Below are positions 48,907 to 58,326 of a stretch of 62,465 bases of DNA, piece after piece. Under the pieces are notes generated by a model. The model did no database searches and was not told the origin of the DNA. It was given only the letters and a program-made list of their open reading frames with translations. Made by a program: the position numbers and the translations under genes. Origin of the DNA: a virus; IMG/VR virus record IMGVR_UViG_3300048057_000022, positions 1 to 62,465 of that record; one strand, given 5' to 3'. How positions within the stretch are numbered: position 1 is the first letter of the stretch; the number at the start of each line of letters is the position of its first letter.

Positions 48907-50013
48907 TTAAGTGATGTCGGGCACAGCATAGGCACCGGCATCAACAAATCCGACCGCCGCCGAGATCCGGTTGTAGCAACCGAACCCGTAGAAGTCCACC
49001 CAATAGGAATCCTTGAGCGGGAACTCCCTGTCGTCGAACCGATGGATGCCCCTGAGAGCGGCCTCCTTCGGCACTCGCCGACGCAGCGGTGCAAAAGCGT
49101 TCCTCTGGCCAGGCTTTTCAACGGTGCTGGCGAACCCGATGTAATAATTGTCAGGCAACCACGGCACTTCGCGAATCCAGACCTTGGAGGCGCTGTTCCA
49201 CCCGAGGTACCTGTCGCCATCGACCTTCGCCCAGATTTTGTTGATGTCGGACACCATCTGGTCGTTGGCTTTGATGTGGTTCGTGAAGGCAATGACCGTT
49301 GACTTCAGGTTGGTGGGAATCCATACCTCGATGTGCCCACCGTAGCCACCGATGGACCGCGCTTCACCGAACCCATGCTCCCGGATCTCGGTGGCGAGGA
49401 GGGTTAGGTCGGCCTCATCAAAAGGCGTCCCATTGGCCATGTGGTGGTCGTGGGTACCGTCGAACGAGTTCCCCTGCCAAGGCGGAGGCGTGTAGTCAGC
49501 GTCGTTGCCAACCAGCGGCTTGACGGCGAGGTCCCCGTCCTCCTGGAAGAGGGTGTCGCTCCAGGTGTAGGCAGTGTTGCTAAACAATGCCCGCAGAGCG
49601 CCCTTGTAGAGGCCCATGAGGTGTCCACTCATGATCTCTTCAAAGGTGTTCAGAAGCTCCATGTTCGTGGCCTTCGCCAGGTAGTCGTAGCTCCAGCCGC
49701 TCCGCATCTCGTACTTGTAGATCGGGTACCCGACCCCAGTGAGGCCAGATACCTTCCGACGCCTGGGACGGCCCGTCTCGGTGGCGTCTTCCCACTCACC
49801 GATCTCGTTGTGCTGTCCGATAAGAGCAGCACGATCAGTGGTGGTAATGGCGAGCCCGCCAAGAATTAGGTCCGTAGCAGCGTTGCGTGCCTCCTGTCTC
49901 GCATCAATCATCTCGCGGATTCTCTCACGAGACAACTTCTCAATGTCCATCCCCTGGACAGTACCGCCGAGAAGATCCGGGGACAGGTGGATTCCATAAG
50001 ACGTGTCAGCCAT
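48907..50013 (-). CDS. Major capsid protein, HK97-like, 368 aa
   Basis: Placed after scaffold and decoration genes. Features include an N-terminal helical arm (LSRERIREMIDARQEARNAA), GYPIYKYEMRSGWSYDYLAK as E-loop/P-domain sequence and the C-terminal FPLKDSYWVDFYGFGCYNRI. Length is normal for an HK97-type capsid subunit. The separate scaffold gene implies that no delta domain is needed. Confidence 0.8.
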   Translation of the reverse strand: MADTSYGIHLSPDLLGGTVQGMDIEKLSRERIREMIDARQEARNAATDLILGGLAITTTDRAALIGQHNEIGEWEDATETGRPRRRKVSGLTGVGYPIYKYEMRSGWSYDYLAKATNMELLNTFEEIMSGHLMGLYKGALRALFSNTAYTWSDTLFQEDGDLAVKPLVGNDADYTPPPWQGNSFDGTHDHHMANGTPFDEADLTLLATEIREHGFGEARSIGGYGGHIEVWIPTNLKSTVIAFTNHIKANDQMVSDINKIWAKVDGDRYLGWNSASKVWIREVPWLPDNYYIGFASTVEKPGQRNAFAPLRRRVPKEAALRGIHRFDDREFPLKDSYWVDFYGFGCYNRISAAVGFVDAGAYAVPDIT

Positions 50014-50032
50014 GGTAATCTATCCTTTCCCC

Positions 50033-50881
50033 TTACAGGCTAGGCATGGCAAGCTCGATCTGCGTGGCGTTGATGGCCACTCCGATCGCCTTGCCGTTCT
50101 TGGTTCCTGCTACACCGTCGTAGAAATCGGCGGTGAGGCAGTCTGACGCATCGGTCATGTCATCGGTGTTCGCCGTCCAGGCCGAATCAGCTTTGGCGTT
50201 GATCGTGATGTAGCCGAGTGCGGCCTTATCAGCGTCAGCGGCGGGCAGTGCGGCGACCGCGAGTGCCTCCGAAGCATATACCTGGTCGGCGAGTCCACCG
50301 GCAGCCTTGGTGCTGACTGTACCGGAGATGTTCACCTGAACCAGCCATGCGCCCCAGAAATCACCTGTTGCGGGAGCCACATTGATGGTATCGGCCAGCG
50401 TGAACGTAATGTTGTCCGCAGCGGCCTTGGTAGCGGGCACCCCGTTGATAACGAACTCAGCGGTGGTGGTCGTCTTGAACTTCGTCGCGTCGGCCCCGGA
50501 AATAAGCAGGGTGCCGATGCTCACGAGCCCGTCCTCTGGATCTCCGTCAGCGATCGCGCCCGCAGTCAGCGAGTTATAGAGAACCGTTCCGGCCGTGAGG
50601 CCGGTAAAGCCCTCCATGATCCCACGCTTCCTTACGGTGACACGATAGCCCGCGCCCCCAGCGGTCGTCCTGACTGCCTTGAACGACTCTACCATTCCAA
50701 ACGGGTTAGAGAGCCCGCTGGAGAGAGCCGCGTCGCAAAGATCGACTTCGTCGTTTCCAGACACGGCGACGATCTTCCCGGCAGTGGGGGTGAAACCAGA
50801 GGCGGCATCCATCGTTGTAACCTCAGACGCAGCGCCTTCTACGGCACGCACCGAGGCTGCAACAACAGTAATGTCAGCCAT
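50033..50881 (-). CDS. Capsid decoration-type protein, 282 aa
   Basis: Ala/Gly/Thr-rich beta protein with TPTAGKIVAVSGNDEVDLCD, then GFTGLTAGTVLYNSLTAGAI (a DUF2190-like segment) and VGSIG-type turns. It lies between scaffold and capsid genes, the usual place for a decoration protein that caps the capsid. Confidence 0.7.
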   Translation of the reverse strand: MADITVVAASVRAVEGAASEVTTMDAASGFTPTAGKIVAVSGNDEVDLCDAALSSGLSNPFGMVESFKAVRTTAGGAGYRVTVRKRGIMEGFTGLTAGTVLYNSLTAGAIADGDPEDGLVSIGTLLISGADATKFKTTTTAEFVINGVPATKAAADNITFTLADTINVAPATGDFWGAWLVQVNISGTVSTKAAGGLADQVYASEALAVAALPAADADKAALGYITINAKADSAWTANTDDMTDASDCLTADFYDGVAGTKNGKAIGVAINATQIELAMPSL

Positions 50882-50892
50882 AGGTCAAACTC

Positions 50893-51567
50893 CTACTCGG
50901 ATTGTTTCGTTAGTCCAGCCAGTTCGGCTTCACTCTGCCCCATCGGGCTCCAAGCGAGGTCCTTCGCCACCGACCTGCTGGCGTCTCCAGTTCCCGTCTC
51001 GGCCGGGCTGCCCTCGTCTCCTTCGGACAACTCGGTCGCACTCCTCCCAGAACCAGACACGGACAAAACGGCGTTCACGATCTTCAGCCTTCCCAGGAAG
51101 TCGTCCTTGGGCATGTCCTCCAGAAGGGATTCGATGGGCTCCTTTACGGCGTCACCCATCTCCTTCACTTCCTTCATCCGTTTCAGGTAGGCCGCCTTCA
51201 CATGAGCTTGATACTTCTCAAGCAACGGAACCCTTTCGGCGGCCGCCTCCAACTCCATCAGCCGCTCGGTTTTCAGATCCTCCTCCGACTTGTCCTTGTC
51301 CTCAAGCTCCTTCAACTTCTCCTTGAGGCCGGGGACTTCCTCGACGAGTTTCTTCAGGTCCGTGTTCTCTTCACGCCTTGCCTTGGACTCAGCCCTGAGT
51401 TCCTTCACGTAGGCGATCAGTTCGTCATTTGAAGACTCCTCCAGCTTCTTCTTGCTCTGGCTCTCTTCGCCGTCACCACCGTCGCTGGTATCGGTGCTTG
51501 AGGTGCCATCGTCAGTGGCATCTCCCACCTCACCTTCTTCAGTCTTCTTTACTTCCTCTTCAGCCAT
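50893..51567 (-). CDS. Scaffolding protein, 224 aa
   Basis: Acidic disordered N-terminus followed by a long coiled coil (SNDELIAYVKELRAESKARR; LKEKLKELEDKDKSEEDLKT) and a C-terminal helix plus Ser/Gly tail. Located between portal and capsid genes. Coats the inside of the prohead and leaves on maturation. Confidence 0.8.
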   Translation of the reverse strand: MAEEEVKKTEEGEVGDATDDGTSSTDTSDGGDGEESQSKKKLEESSNDELIAYVKELRAESKARREENTDLKKLVEEVPGLKEKLKELEDKDKSEEDLKTERLMELEAAAERVPLLEKYQAHVKAAYLKRMKEVKEMGDAVKEPIESLLEDMPKDDFLGRLKIVNAVLSVSGSGRSATELSEGDEGSPAETGTGDASRSVAKDLAWSPMGQSEAELAGLTKQSE

Positions 51568-51584
51568 CGTGGCCTCCAGTTGGA

Positions 51585-53243
51585 CTAGCTTTCGGGCTGG
51601 GAATTAGACCTCGCCGTCGCGTTGGGGTCTGCGGTACGCCCAGCTTCCGGCTCACCTGCCTTTAGGTCCTCCTCGATCTCGTCCTGCATTTCATCAAGCT
51701 CTGCCTCAGACGCCTCGGGATGCCGCTTTCGTAGCTGCTCGCGACGCGCCTCCAGGCCAGCCTGCGTCTCGATCTGGTCCTTCTGGGCCTCGGTGTAGGT
51801 GTCTACTCCAAACCCCTCGGCGGGCCAGGTCACAACCACGCGGGAGTCGATCAACGTTTTCGCAGCAGCCTCTGGGAGACAGTGGAAGGCCGTCATGTCC
51901 CTTACCGACTGAAAGAGGTCGCTCTCTGCCTTGTTGGCCGCAAGAATCTTCCTACGCCGCCTCCGCTCGCTCCTGCCCTGTAGGCGACCCAGCGCCGGGG
52001 ATGACCGTAGCTGCCCGAGGCCGCCACCACCTTGGCCACCTCGCTCAACCTGCGACAACCCTAACGCCTCGTCCAGCATTTGGTGAATCCTGGAATCGTT
52101 GAGGCCGACATCCCCTAGGTCGGCAGGTGCAGCCACCTTCAGGATCTTCGCCAGCGGGTCCTGGGCCACGTAGGCCACGTTCGGGCCCCGCTCTAGGACT
52201 TGCCTGCCGCTCGCATCCTCCCGCATCGGGGGGTCGAACGCAACGTAGAGAGTCTCCGGGAACGCATGGCTCCTGGAGATTTCAGCGTTGGTATAGGTGT
52301 TCTCAAGGAGAAGCATCTGGGCCGCCATCGCGTCTTCGGAGTCTGCGATGTCGGACGGGTTGCGGAACCACGAGAAGAGGGTCCGCACGTCACCGTACCG
52401 ATTCACGCCCCTCCACGAGTGTTCCTCTTTCTTGCTGCCCAGCCACCGAAGCCAGAGGTCGTCCGTGATAAGTTCGGTGATCGTGCCCCTCTCGCCCGGA
52501 TAACAGTCGCCCTCGGTCAGCGAGGACATGGAGTCATTCATCGGCTTCTTGTACCAACGGATGACGGCACCTAGCTCGCGAGGGGTCTGCGGGTGGGGGA
52601 TGGGAATCACCTGGAGGTTGTCTAGGCGCTCCAGCCATACGCAACCACGAGCGCGGTGGGTCGCCCTGTCGGTATCCGTCTTGCCGAAAGACCGAAGGCG
52701 CCGCGCTGCGCCGTCGAGCCAGAGGTTCATGATGAGGGCGCCACGCTCGGAACCGACCACCCTCCACGAGTCCCACATAAAGCTGGAGATGTCGTTCTTC
52801 CTCCAGAAGCGGTGGGTGAAGTATTCCTCCAACCACTTCCTGTCCTCCTTCGAGGCGGTCGCCCACTCTTCCCACTCAACCCTACGATGCACAGAAACGC
52901 CGACCCCTGATGCGTACAGGGCGTCGGCATGGGTCAGGACTCCCTCGCGCAAGCGGTTCCACGCGAGGTCCCCCATCCTCTCCGCTCTTATTTCTTTGTC
53001 GCTGGGGTCTTCGTCGGGCCAGTCGGGAATGTAATAATCCCCGTGGTTCAGCCCCGTACCTTGAATCTGGTCGCCGTTGTAAAAGTCGCGGAGCTTCTGG
53101 ATCTCCTCACGGTAGTCGGCGTAACTTTGATACGCCTCGTCAACCACCTTGAAATAGGACCCATCGGGGTCGGATGTTGAAGTCCTAACGGCACCAAAGA
53201 CATTTCGCGAGATTTCAAGAGCCTTAGAAAGCAGACTGCCCAT
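51585..53243 (-). CDS. Portal protein, 552 aa
   Basis: N-terminal region KLRDFYNGDQIQGTG and ERMGDLAWNRLREGVLTHAD; the middle wing (RRLRSFGKTDTDRATHRARG; ITELITDDLWLRWLGSKKEE) and C-terminal helices (EAQKDQIETQAGLEARREQL) follow phage portals. Length and place after the terminase agree. The C-terminal acidic/disordered tail is long. Confidence 0.8.
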   Translation of the reverse strand: MGSLLSKALEISRNVFGAVRTSTSDPDGSYFKVVDEAYQSYADYREEIQKLRDFYNGDQIQGTGLNHGDYYIPDWPDEDPSDKEIRAERMGDLAWNRLREGVLTHADALYASGVGVSVHRRVEWEEWATASKEDRKWLEEYFTHRFWRKNDISSFMWDSWRVVGSERGALIMNLWLDGAARRLRSFGKTDTDRATHRARGCVWLERLDNLQVIPIPHPQTPRELGAVIRWYKKPMNDSMSSLTEGDCYPGERGTITELITDDLWLRWLGSKKEEHSWRGVNRYGDVRTLFSWFRNPSDIADSEDAMAAQMLLLENTYTNAEISRSHAFPETLYVAFDPPMREDASGRQVLERGPNVAYVAQDPLAKILKVAAPADLGDVGLNDSRIHQMLDEALGLSQVERGGQGGGGLGQLRSSPALGRLQGRSERRRRRKILAANKAESDLFQSVRDMTAFHCLPEAAAKTLIDSRVVVTWPAEGFGVDTYTEAQKDQIETQAGLEARREQLRKRHPEASEAELDEMQDEIEEDLKAGEPEAGRTADPNATARSNSQPES

Positions 53244-53323
53244 GCACGACTCACAATGTCTTTTCCGGCCAGGTTGCCACTGCCACGCTCACACGTTAAT
53301 GGCTCGCCCGTTGGCCTGCAAGG

Positions 53324-53563
53324 CTATCGGCGGCGGACGGCGTAGGACCGCCTCCCCGGCAGGGGCTCGTCCTTTCTCCAAAAACGCCACCTCCATTTAC
53401 GGAGCCGCAAGTAGACCACCAGGTCCTCCCCGACGTTCACCTCGCCTACCATCTCCCACCCGTGAGAGAGGTGGTGGGCTAGGCTCGCTTCGGCCTGAAC
53501 GTTGCCCTCCGACCCCACACCCTTGCCGGAGTTCAGCCGAATCTTCACGATCTCGTATCTCAT
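53324..53563 (-). CDS. Small protein between terminase and portal, 79 aa
   Basis: Beta-rich start (MRYEIVKIRLNSGKG), HHLSHGWEMVGEVNVGEDLV and a very basic end (KWRWRFWRKDEPLPGRRSYA). The HGWE motif recalls DUF4177-type small domains. Starts right after the terminase stop (TAAATG). Confidence 0.6.
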   Translation of the reverse strand: MRYEIVKIRLNSGKGVGSEGNVQAEASLAHHLSHGWEMVGEVNVGEDLVVYLRLRKWRWRFWRKDEPLPGRRSYAVRRR

Positions 53564-55285
53564 TTATCTCGGAATCCTCAGCGCGAACGCTGGCGCGGCC
53601 TGGACCCTGGAGCCGATGTACGCAAGCGCAGCAGCCATGAAGAAGTGGGGGTCGGTGCCGCCCATGGCGTCCTTGGGAAAGTCATATACCTCGTTGGCGA
53701 CCTGCTCGGCATAGGAGCGCACCATCACGGGAGCGCGGAAGTGGTCCTTCAGCGTCTCCTCGTCCCGCATGGTACCAAGCTCACGAACGATGCCAGCGCC
53801 AACATCCCACGCAGGGGCCGGGACGATAAGGCCCCTGCTCTCGATCCACGACTTAACGCCCTCCATCGCTACTGGCCGGTTCACGATAACGTGGTCCTTG
53901 TCCCCGCTGGGCTGCCACAGGGTGGAGGTACTCTTGGAGAACGTGGCCCTCCTCGCCCTGCGTCCGATAGCCCTAACGAGGGTGCGAGTCTCGTTCGTGT
54001 CCGGCATAGAGTCAATAACGAACACCGGCTTCCCGCGTCGGCGCCAATACTCCACAAGCTCCGTCGTGTCCCTCACCCAGCCCACGCCGACCACCAGGCT
54101 TTCGTGCTCGTTGAGCCTCTTGACCTCGAAAATGTGGTACTGTCCCGTCCTAACGTCCACGCCCATCCAATCCGGCTTCTTCCTCGCGATGTTGAACATG
54201 GTCCGGTACACAAAGTCCTGGAACCACCCGTCGTTGTACTGACTCGTGGTGGCCTTGGCCAAGACCGCCTCCGTCAACCGACCCTCCCTGGACAAGAACG
54301 GCATCCCGAGGGTTGAATTCCACCACCGCCTCACATGAATGGGGTCGGTCGCGTCCATAAGGCTCTGGCGAACCCGCCTAAGTACGGCTGGCGTCCCCCC
54401 GGTGTATAGCCTCTGGAAAATCTGTAGATGATACCCATGGACGACCGACCTCCGTGGGTGCTTGGCCACCCACCGCCCCCCACCAAGACTAGGCTTGGCC
54501 ATATCCAGGGGCACCACCGGATCTATGGGCTTACCACACTTCGAGCAGGGAATGAAGTAATCCTCCCACGACTTGAATGCGCTCCCATTCAAGAACTCGA
54601 CAAAGAAGTCGGCAATGTCCTCGATCACGTAGGGGCCGAACTGGGTGCTCAAGTCGTTCTCGTGGCCACAGTGGGCACACTTAATCAGCCACACGCGCTG
54701 GTCTGAGGCGAGATACGCCTTGTGAATCCCGAAGGACGGGAACGACGGAGTGGAGACTTCGAACCAAAAGGTGTCGCCCATGGCCCCTTGGGTTCTGGAC
54801 GTCTTCGCGCCGTACAGGGAGTCCTGGTTGTGATAGTCGTGCTCGTCCACCGTAACCCCGTCAGCGTCAAACGTGGCGATGGCCGTCTCGGTTGTGGTGT
54901 ATCGAAGGAAGATTTCGCGATCAAAGGCCGTGACGTTGCCCTCGTTCTCGGCGGTCGTCCTTCGACGCAGGTAGGGGTTGATGGCCAAGGCCCCCTTGAT
55001 TCTGGTCCTGAAGAAGTTCCTCATCGCCTGCTGGCTCGGGAAGAGGACCCCCCAGTTCACTCCTAGGTTGTCCACAGCCCAGAAGGGCCTCGCCAGCGTG
55101 AAGATTTCCGAGATCGCCATCTGGGCCGACTTCATCACCGCCTGCTGCGGGGCGTCGTCCCGGCAAATGTCAAGCTGGCAAGGGAAGGCGTCGAAGGTGT
55201 AGCGCCTCCCCCTCATCATCCCAGAGGAGATTTTCCAGTCACAGTCAGCAAAGAGCCACTCGTGAAAAGACGGCTTAGACGCCAT
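53564..55285 (-). CDS. terL: Terminase large subunit, GpA family, 573 aa
   Basis: ATPase: MKSAQMAISE (51-60) is the degenerate Walker A of the GpA group and VTVDEHDYHN (144-153) the Walker B with catalytic E. A zinc knuckle C203/C206...C247/C250 lies between the domains. The nuclease part has PDWMGVDVRTGQYH and VFVIDSMPDTNETR, with GGTDPHFFMAAALAY at the C-terminus. It pumps and cuts DNA into the prohead. GpA-type enzymes cut at cos sites in lambda, but I cannot see a cos site. Confidence 0.9.
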   Translation of the reverse strand: MASKPSFHEWLFADCDWKISSGMMRGRRYTFDAFPCQLDICRDDAPQQAVMKSAQMAISEIFTLARPFWAVDNLGVNWGVLFPSQQAMRNFFRTRIKGALAINPYLRRRTTAENEGNVTAFDREIFLRYTTTETAIATFDADGVTVDEHDYHNQDSLYGAKTSRTQGAMGDTFWFEVSTPSFPSFGIHKAYLASDQRVWLIKCAHCGHENDLSTQFGPYVIEDIADFFVEFLNGSAFKSWEDYFIPCSKCGKPIDPVVPLDMAKPSLGGGRWVAKHPRRSVVHGYHLQIFQRLYTGGTPAVLRRVRQSLMDATDPIHVRRWWNSTLGMPFLSREGRLTEAVLAKATTSQYNDGWFQDFVYRTMFNIARKKPDWMGVDVRTGQYHIFEVKRLNEHESLVVGVGWVRDTTELVEYWRRRGKPVFVIDSMPDTNETRTLVRAIGRRARRATFSKSTSTLWQPSGDKDHVIVNRPVAMEGVKSWIESRGLIVPAPAWDVGAGIVRELGTMRDEETLKDHFRAPVMVRSYAEQVANEVYDFPKDAMGGTDPHFFMAAALAYIGSRVQAAPAFALRIPR

Positions 55286-55649
55286 CCATTTCCTCCAGTG
55301 CCTCCAGGATCTCCTTCCTATGGATAATGCCGATGTGTTCGTTGGCCTTGAACATTTCCTTGGAGATCACGATGCCGTAGGACCACACCACGCTACAGTT
55401 GCAGCATTTCGCGTACACATCACAGCGATATGGGGTTGTGGCTGGGCCGCCCATCAGGAAGAACCTCATCCTGCGGAAGATCACGCCAAGGGAGTCGCAG
55501 CACGGGCACCGTGGGTCGAACTTGGGCACGGGGAACCTCTCCCCCAGGTGCCAGGCCGCCTCCACGTTCTCGTGGACTATCTCGATAGCGGGGACGCTCA
55601 ACAGGTCCCGGAGCTTCTCCCGTGCTACCGTATTACTTAAGCTCCCCAT
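55275..55649 (-). CDS. Cys-rich terminase-adjacent protein, 124 aa
   Basis: ATG at 55649 overlaps the stop of the previous gene; earlier codons belong to that gene in another frame. RCPCCDSLG (C-x-CC) and YRCDVYAKCCNCSVVW give six or more Cys, likely a zinc fold. It overlaps terL by 11 bases. It may assist DNA packaging. Confidence 0.6.
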   Translation of the reverse strand: MGSLSNTVAREKLRDLLSVPAIEIVHENVEAAWHLGERFPVPKFDPRCPCCDSLGVIFRRMRFFLMGGPATTPYRCDVYAKCCNCSVVWSYGIVISKEMFKANEHIGIIHRKEILEALEEMDGV

Positions 55650-56421
55650 GCCGCATCTTTCTGAGTATGTCAATTCGCTCCCCGTCGGTGATCTCGCCCG
55701 CCTCGTACCGATCCTCGACCGCCTCCTCTGCCTTGGTCCTAGATTGAGAGCGGACCTGGTCGGACGGGGTCCCAAGCAGTCTCGAAACGTCCTCGCTACT
55801 CATGAGTTGGTCGAAATACTTCATGTGGCGGTCTATGCTCTTATCGAGAGCGCTAATACGAGTCTCGCGCTCCCGCATCTTTACTCGCTTCAGCCCGTAA
55901 ACCTTGTGAATCTGCTGGCGGTAAAACTCAAGCATCCGGGCTCGGTAGATCAACCTAGCGGAGCCGGACACCAGCGGAGAGTACACCTCGACTGCGTCCA
56001 AAATGTCGGCGTGAATGGCCTCAACTATCTTCCTATGAGGCACAATGACCTTTGCTTGATATGAGTGGCGTGCGCGGTCGGGTGGCTCCTCCCCCGCATC
56101 GACCCTGCGCCGGGAAAGCTCGTCGGCGATGTCTGGAAAAGACACGCCGATGGCCCGACCCAGGATTACCAACGCCTTCTCTTCGGTGGACAGCATGTTG
56201 CACTGCTTGGCCCCAGGGGGGAGCCCGCGATTCCTGCGAATCTCCTGGCCCACCCTCTGCCCCACGGCAGCCACGTACTCGTAGATCTGCTCAATCGGGG
56301 CCTCGAAAGGCACAATCCCAGTGGCGACGAAGATGTTCTCCTCGCCTGGGTCACGCATTACGGCCGGGAGTACGGGCACGTCCTCCATGGAAACCAGTTT
56401 ACCGCCGACCGCTCGCCTCAT
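55633..56421 (-). CDS. Candidate small terminase subunit, 262 aa
   Basis: The middle STEEKALVILGRAIGVSFPDI followed by ADELSRR can be a DNA-binding helix-turn-helix, and the C-terminal half is a long charged coil (YGLKRVKMRERETRISALDK). Coiled-coil oligomer plus HTH and position upstream of terL fit TerS. No sequence signature is diagnostic. Confidence 0.55.
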   Translation of the reverse strand: MRRAVGGKLVSMEDVPVLPAVMRDPGEENIFVATGIVPFEAPIEQIYEYVAAVGQRVGQEIRRNRGLPPGAKQCNMLSTEEKALVILGRAIGVSFPDIADELSRRRVDAGEEPPDRARHSYQAKVIVPHRKIVEAIHADILDAVEVYSPLVSGSARLIYRARMLEFYRQQIHKVYGLKRVKMRERETRISALDKSIDRHMKYFDQLMSSEDVSRLLGTPSDQVRSQSRTKAEEAVEDRYEAGEITDGERIDILRKMRHGELK

Positions 56422-56435
56422 GGTTCCTCCTCGTG

Positions 56436-56756
56436 CTAGTGCCTAGGGCGACGAATGTGTGGCTTACCGGGAAGGGCTAGGTCCACCTTCCCGCGTTCGG
56501 CCTTCTCCATCGCCTCCATCGCCTCCGCCCGCTCCTCGGCCACCTCGGCATCGTACATGCGCTTAACGATCACAGCATAGTTTGGCGCACACCAGAGCTT
56601 CAGGAGATCGAAAGATTCCTTCGCGGTAAACCCTTCCTCCACAAACGAGTCCCTCATCCTCATCGACATCTTGGCCACCTGCTCGCCCAAGCTACCGGGG
56701 CTCTTGTCCTCCGTGGGACCGTCCTCCGTAGGAATGTCCCTCTCGTCTTCCTGCAT
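56436..56756 (-). CDS. Hypothetical protein, 106 aa
   Basis: Acidic start, then VAKMSMRMRDSFVEEGFTAK and ESFDLLKLWCAPNYAVIVKR, a short helical module like those of small phage Zn-less regulators; basic end. Located at the beginning of the packaging genes. Unknown. Confidence 0.6.
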   Translation of the reverse strand: MQEDERDIPTEDGPTEDKSPGSLGEQVAKMSMRMRDSFVEEGFTAKESFDLLKLWCAPNYAVIVKRMYDAEVAEERAEAMEAMEKAERGKVDLALPGKPHIRRPRH

Positions 56757-56757
56757 A

Positions 56758-56991
56758 TTACGCTCTCCTTTTAACGAAAAATACCCTCATGCCGCCAGGA
56801 CTCTTCCTGGTCACAGCACGAAGGTCAAGGTGTTGATTCCTCGACATCCAAGTCCGTGCGGCCCTAGCAGCCCTCTCCCCCTCCTCCGGGTCCTCGAACA
56901 AGAACTCCTCGGGCGGACTGATGCCTCTCAGCGCCCACGGATACTTGCGGTACCCCTCGGGCGGAATCACCATCGTATCCTTCTTTTTCAT
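56758..56991 (-). CDS. Small hypothetical protein, 77 aa
   Basis: Charged, EGERAARAARTWMSRNQHLD helix and a basic beta end (GGMRVFFVKRRA), like small DNA-binding or adapter domains. First gene after a candidate promoter at 57012-57040. Unknown. Confidence 0.6.
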   Translation of the reverse strand: MKKKDTMVIPPEGYRKYPWALRGISPPEEFLFEDPEEGERAARAARTWMSRNQHLDLRAVTRKSPGGMRVFFVKRRA

Positions 56992-57011
56992 GATACTTCC
57001 TCCTACCGAAC

Positions 57012-57040
57012 ACCATAACCAGCCACGAAGCGTGACACAA
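57012..57040 (-). promoter_or_regulatory. Weak candidate late promoter
   Basis: On the minus strand TTGTGT (57035-57040), 17-bp spacer, TATGGT (57012-57017), 20 bp upstream of the gene at 56991. It would drive the packaging and head genes. GCGTTTTTTT lies upstream (57047-57056) and may end the previous transcript. Confidence 0.35.
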
Positions 57041-57102
57041 GGGTATAAAAAAACGCCCGTGGAGAATCGTTCCTGAGAGCGTTCAGTGGTCCTACAATCC
57101 CT

Positions 57103-57717
57103 TCAGCACTCATCTTTGCCTCCCAGGATGACAGTTATGTCTTCCATGTCTTGGTTGAACAATGCTCGCTCGGCGTCCGTGAGTCTGTCGGAAAGACCTC
57201 GCCTCCACATTCTGATACGACCTAGCATTACGGGCACCTCCCACTCGTTCTCACTCATCTTCCGGCTCTCGCTGGGTGCGAGGTATTCCGGGTGCTCTCT
57301 GAGGATTCGCTCGACCTCGGCCCATACCTTTGCTTCAGAGTCTAGGGCCCTGGGAATCCCGGCATGACAAAGCGTGTCCGTGATGGTGTTGCGGATAATG
57401 GTGCGAAGTTCCAGCGCCTCCCGCTCCTGGCTCTCTGTGGGTGCTGCAAGGTAAAGCTCCTGCCCTGGCTTGAAGTCCGGCGAGTGCAGATAGAGCTTAA
57501 CGACCATTTCCCCGACGTCTTGATAGCCAAGAACTTCCCCCACCGGCTCCCCTGGCTGAAGCAGTGCGAGGAGTTCGTCGGCCAGCGACAAGAACTCACC
57601 CTGGCAAACGTCGTCCCAGTCAGCGGCCAATAATTCACCGCCCTCCTTGACTTGATTGTCGTGCCCACGTTTCCATGCTGCATGTAGCCCTCTCGCCACC
57701 CTTTCGCGCTCAATCAC
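57103..57717 (-). CDS. Paralog of the 7492 gene, TESQEREALE motif, 204 aa
   Basis: GTG start with AGGAGGG seven bases upstream, overlapping the previous stop. The order ADELLALLQPGEP, APTESQEREALELR and VILGGKDEC mirrors the early gene at 7492-8094, and the DNA around the motif is almost identical. The C-terminal half differs (SDRLTDAERALFNQDMEDIT). Unknown function. Confidence 0.7.
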   Translation of the reverse strand: MIERERVARGLHAAWKRGHDNQVKEGGELLAADWDDVCQGEFLSLADELLALLQPGEPVGEVLGYQDVGEMVVKLYLHSPDFKPGQELYLAAPTESQEREALELRTIIRNTITDTLCHAGIPRALDSEAKVWAEVERILREHPEYLAPSESRKMSENEWEVPVMLGRIRMWRRGLSDRLTDAERALFNQDMEDITVILGGKDEC

Positions 57718-57898
57718 CTCTCGCCCTCCTTACCTCGACAAACGTCCCCGGCTTCAGGTCGTCGCCCTTCACGGAAATCTCGGTCCAGGTGTCGCCAAAC
57801 AGCCCCCGGTGGGTACGGAGCACCCTCCCCGCCCAAGCCTCCCGCCGCCTGCCTACGATCCTCCTGGACACCTCAGCAAACCAGCTACGCCGACTCAT
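57710..57898 (-). CDS. Small basic protein, 62 aa
   Basis: ATG at 57898 has GGAGGG just upstream; a GTG at 57922 overlapping the previous stop is the alternative. Arg-rich (SRRIVGRRREAWAGRVLRTH) with a beta end GTFVEVRRARG. A nucleic-acid-binding fold is possible. Confidence 0.55.
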   Translation of the reverse strand: MSRRSWFAEVSRRIVGRRREAWAGRVLRTHRGLFGDTWTEISVKGDDLKPGTFVEVRRARGD

Positions 57899-57918
57899 TC
57901 CCTCCGGCCTACACTGCT

Positions 57919-58326
57919 TCACTTGACGCCCCCCGTCTTTGAGTCAATCGAGTAGATGTCTGAACCAATCTGAATCTGAATTTCGACCCGGTGCATCCAA
58001 CGCTTAATCTGCTTCTGCACTTTCCTTGCGTGGATCTCATGCACGCCGGGAGCGTGGAGGACCCACACCTTGCCGTCGCCCTTCAGGACCGGGAGAACCT
58101 TGGTCTGGTCTGGGCGAGTGCCGAAGTCCCCCCACAGGCCCAGAAGCCAGCCGCACTTAAAGCTCCCGCAGATGTCGGGACGGTCGCCGTAGGTCCCACA
58201 CCCCCTGCCCGGAATCAAGTGCGGGCAAGGGGTGTGTGCCGGTTTAGCAAGTTCCGGCACGTCCAGGACCACGCAGCACCAAGTACAGGCGCCGCAGGAC
58301 TTCCTTGGGGGGCGCTTACTCCTCAC
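57919..58326 (-). CDS. YkgJ-like Cys-cluster protein, 135 aa
   Basis: GTG at 58326 (or TTG 58344). CGACTWCCVVLDVPEL, CPHLIPGRGCGTYGDRPDIC and FKCGW match the YkgJ-type zinc/iron-chelating pattern CxxCC...C...RPxxC. The remainder is a beta-rich domain. Function of the family is unclear; such proteins may modify or mature others. Confidence 0.7.
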   Translation of the reverse strand: MRSKRPPRKSCGACTWCCVVLDVPELAKPAHTPCPHLIPGRGCGTYGDRPDICGSFKCGWLLGLWGDFGTRPDQTKVLPVLKGDGKVWVLHAPGVHEIHARKVQKQIKRWMHRVEIQIQIGSDIYSIDSKTGGVK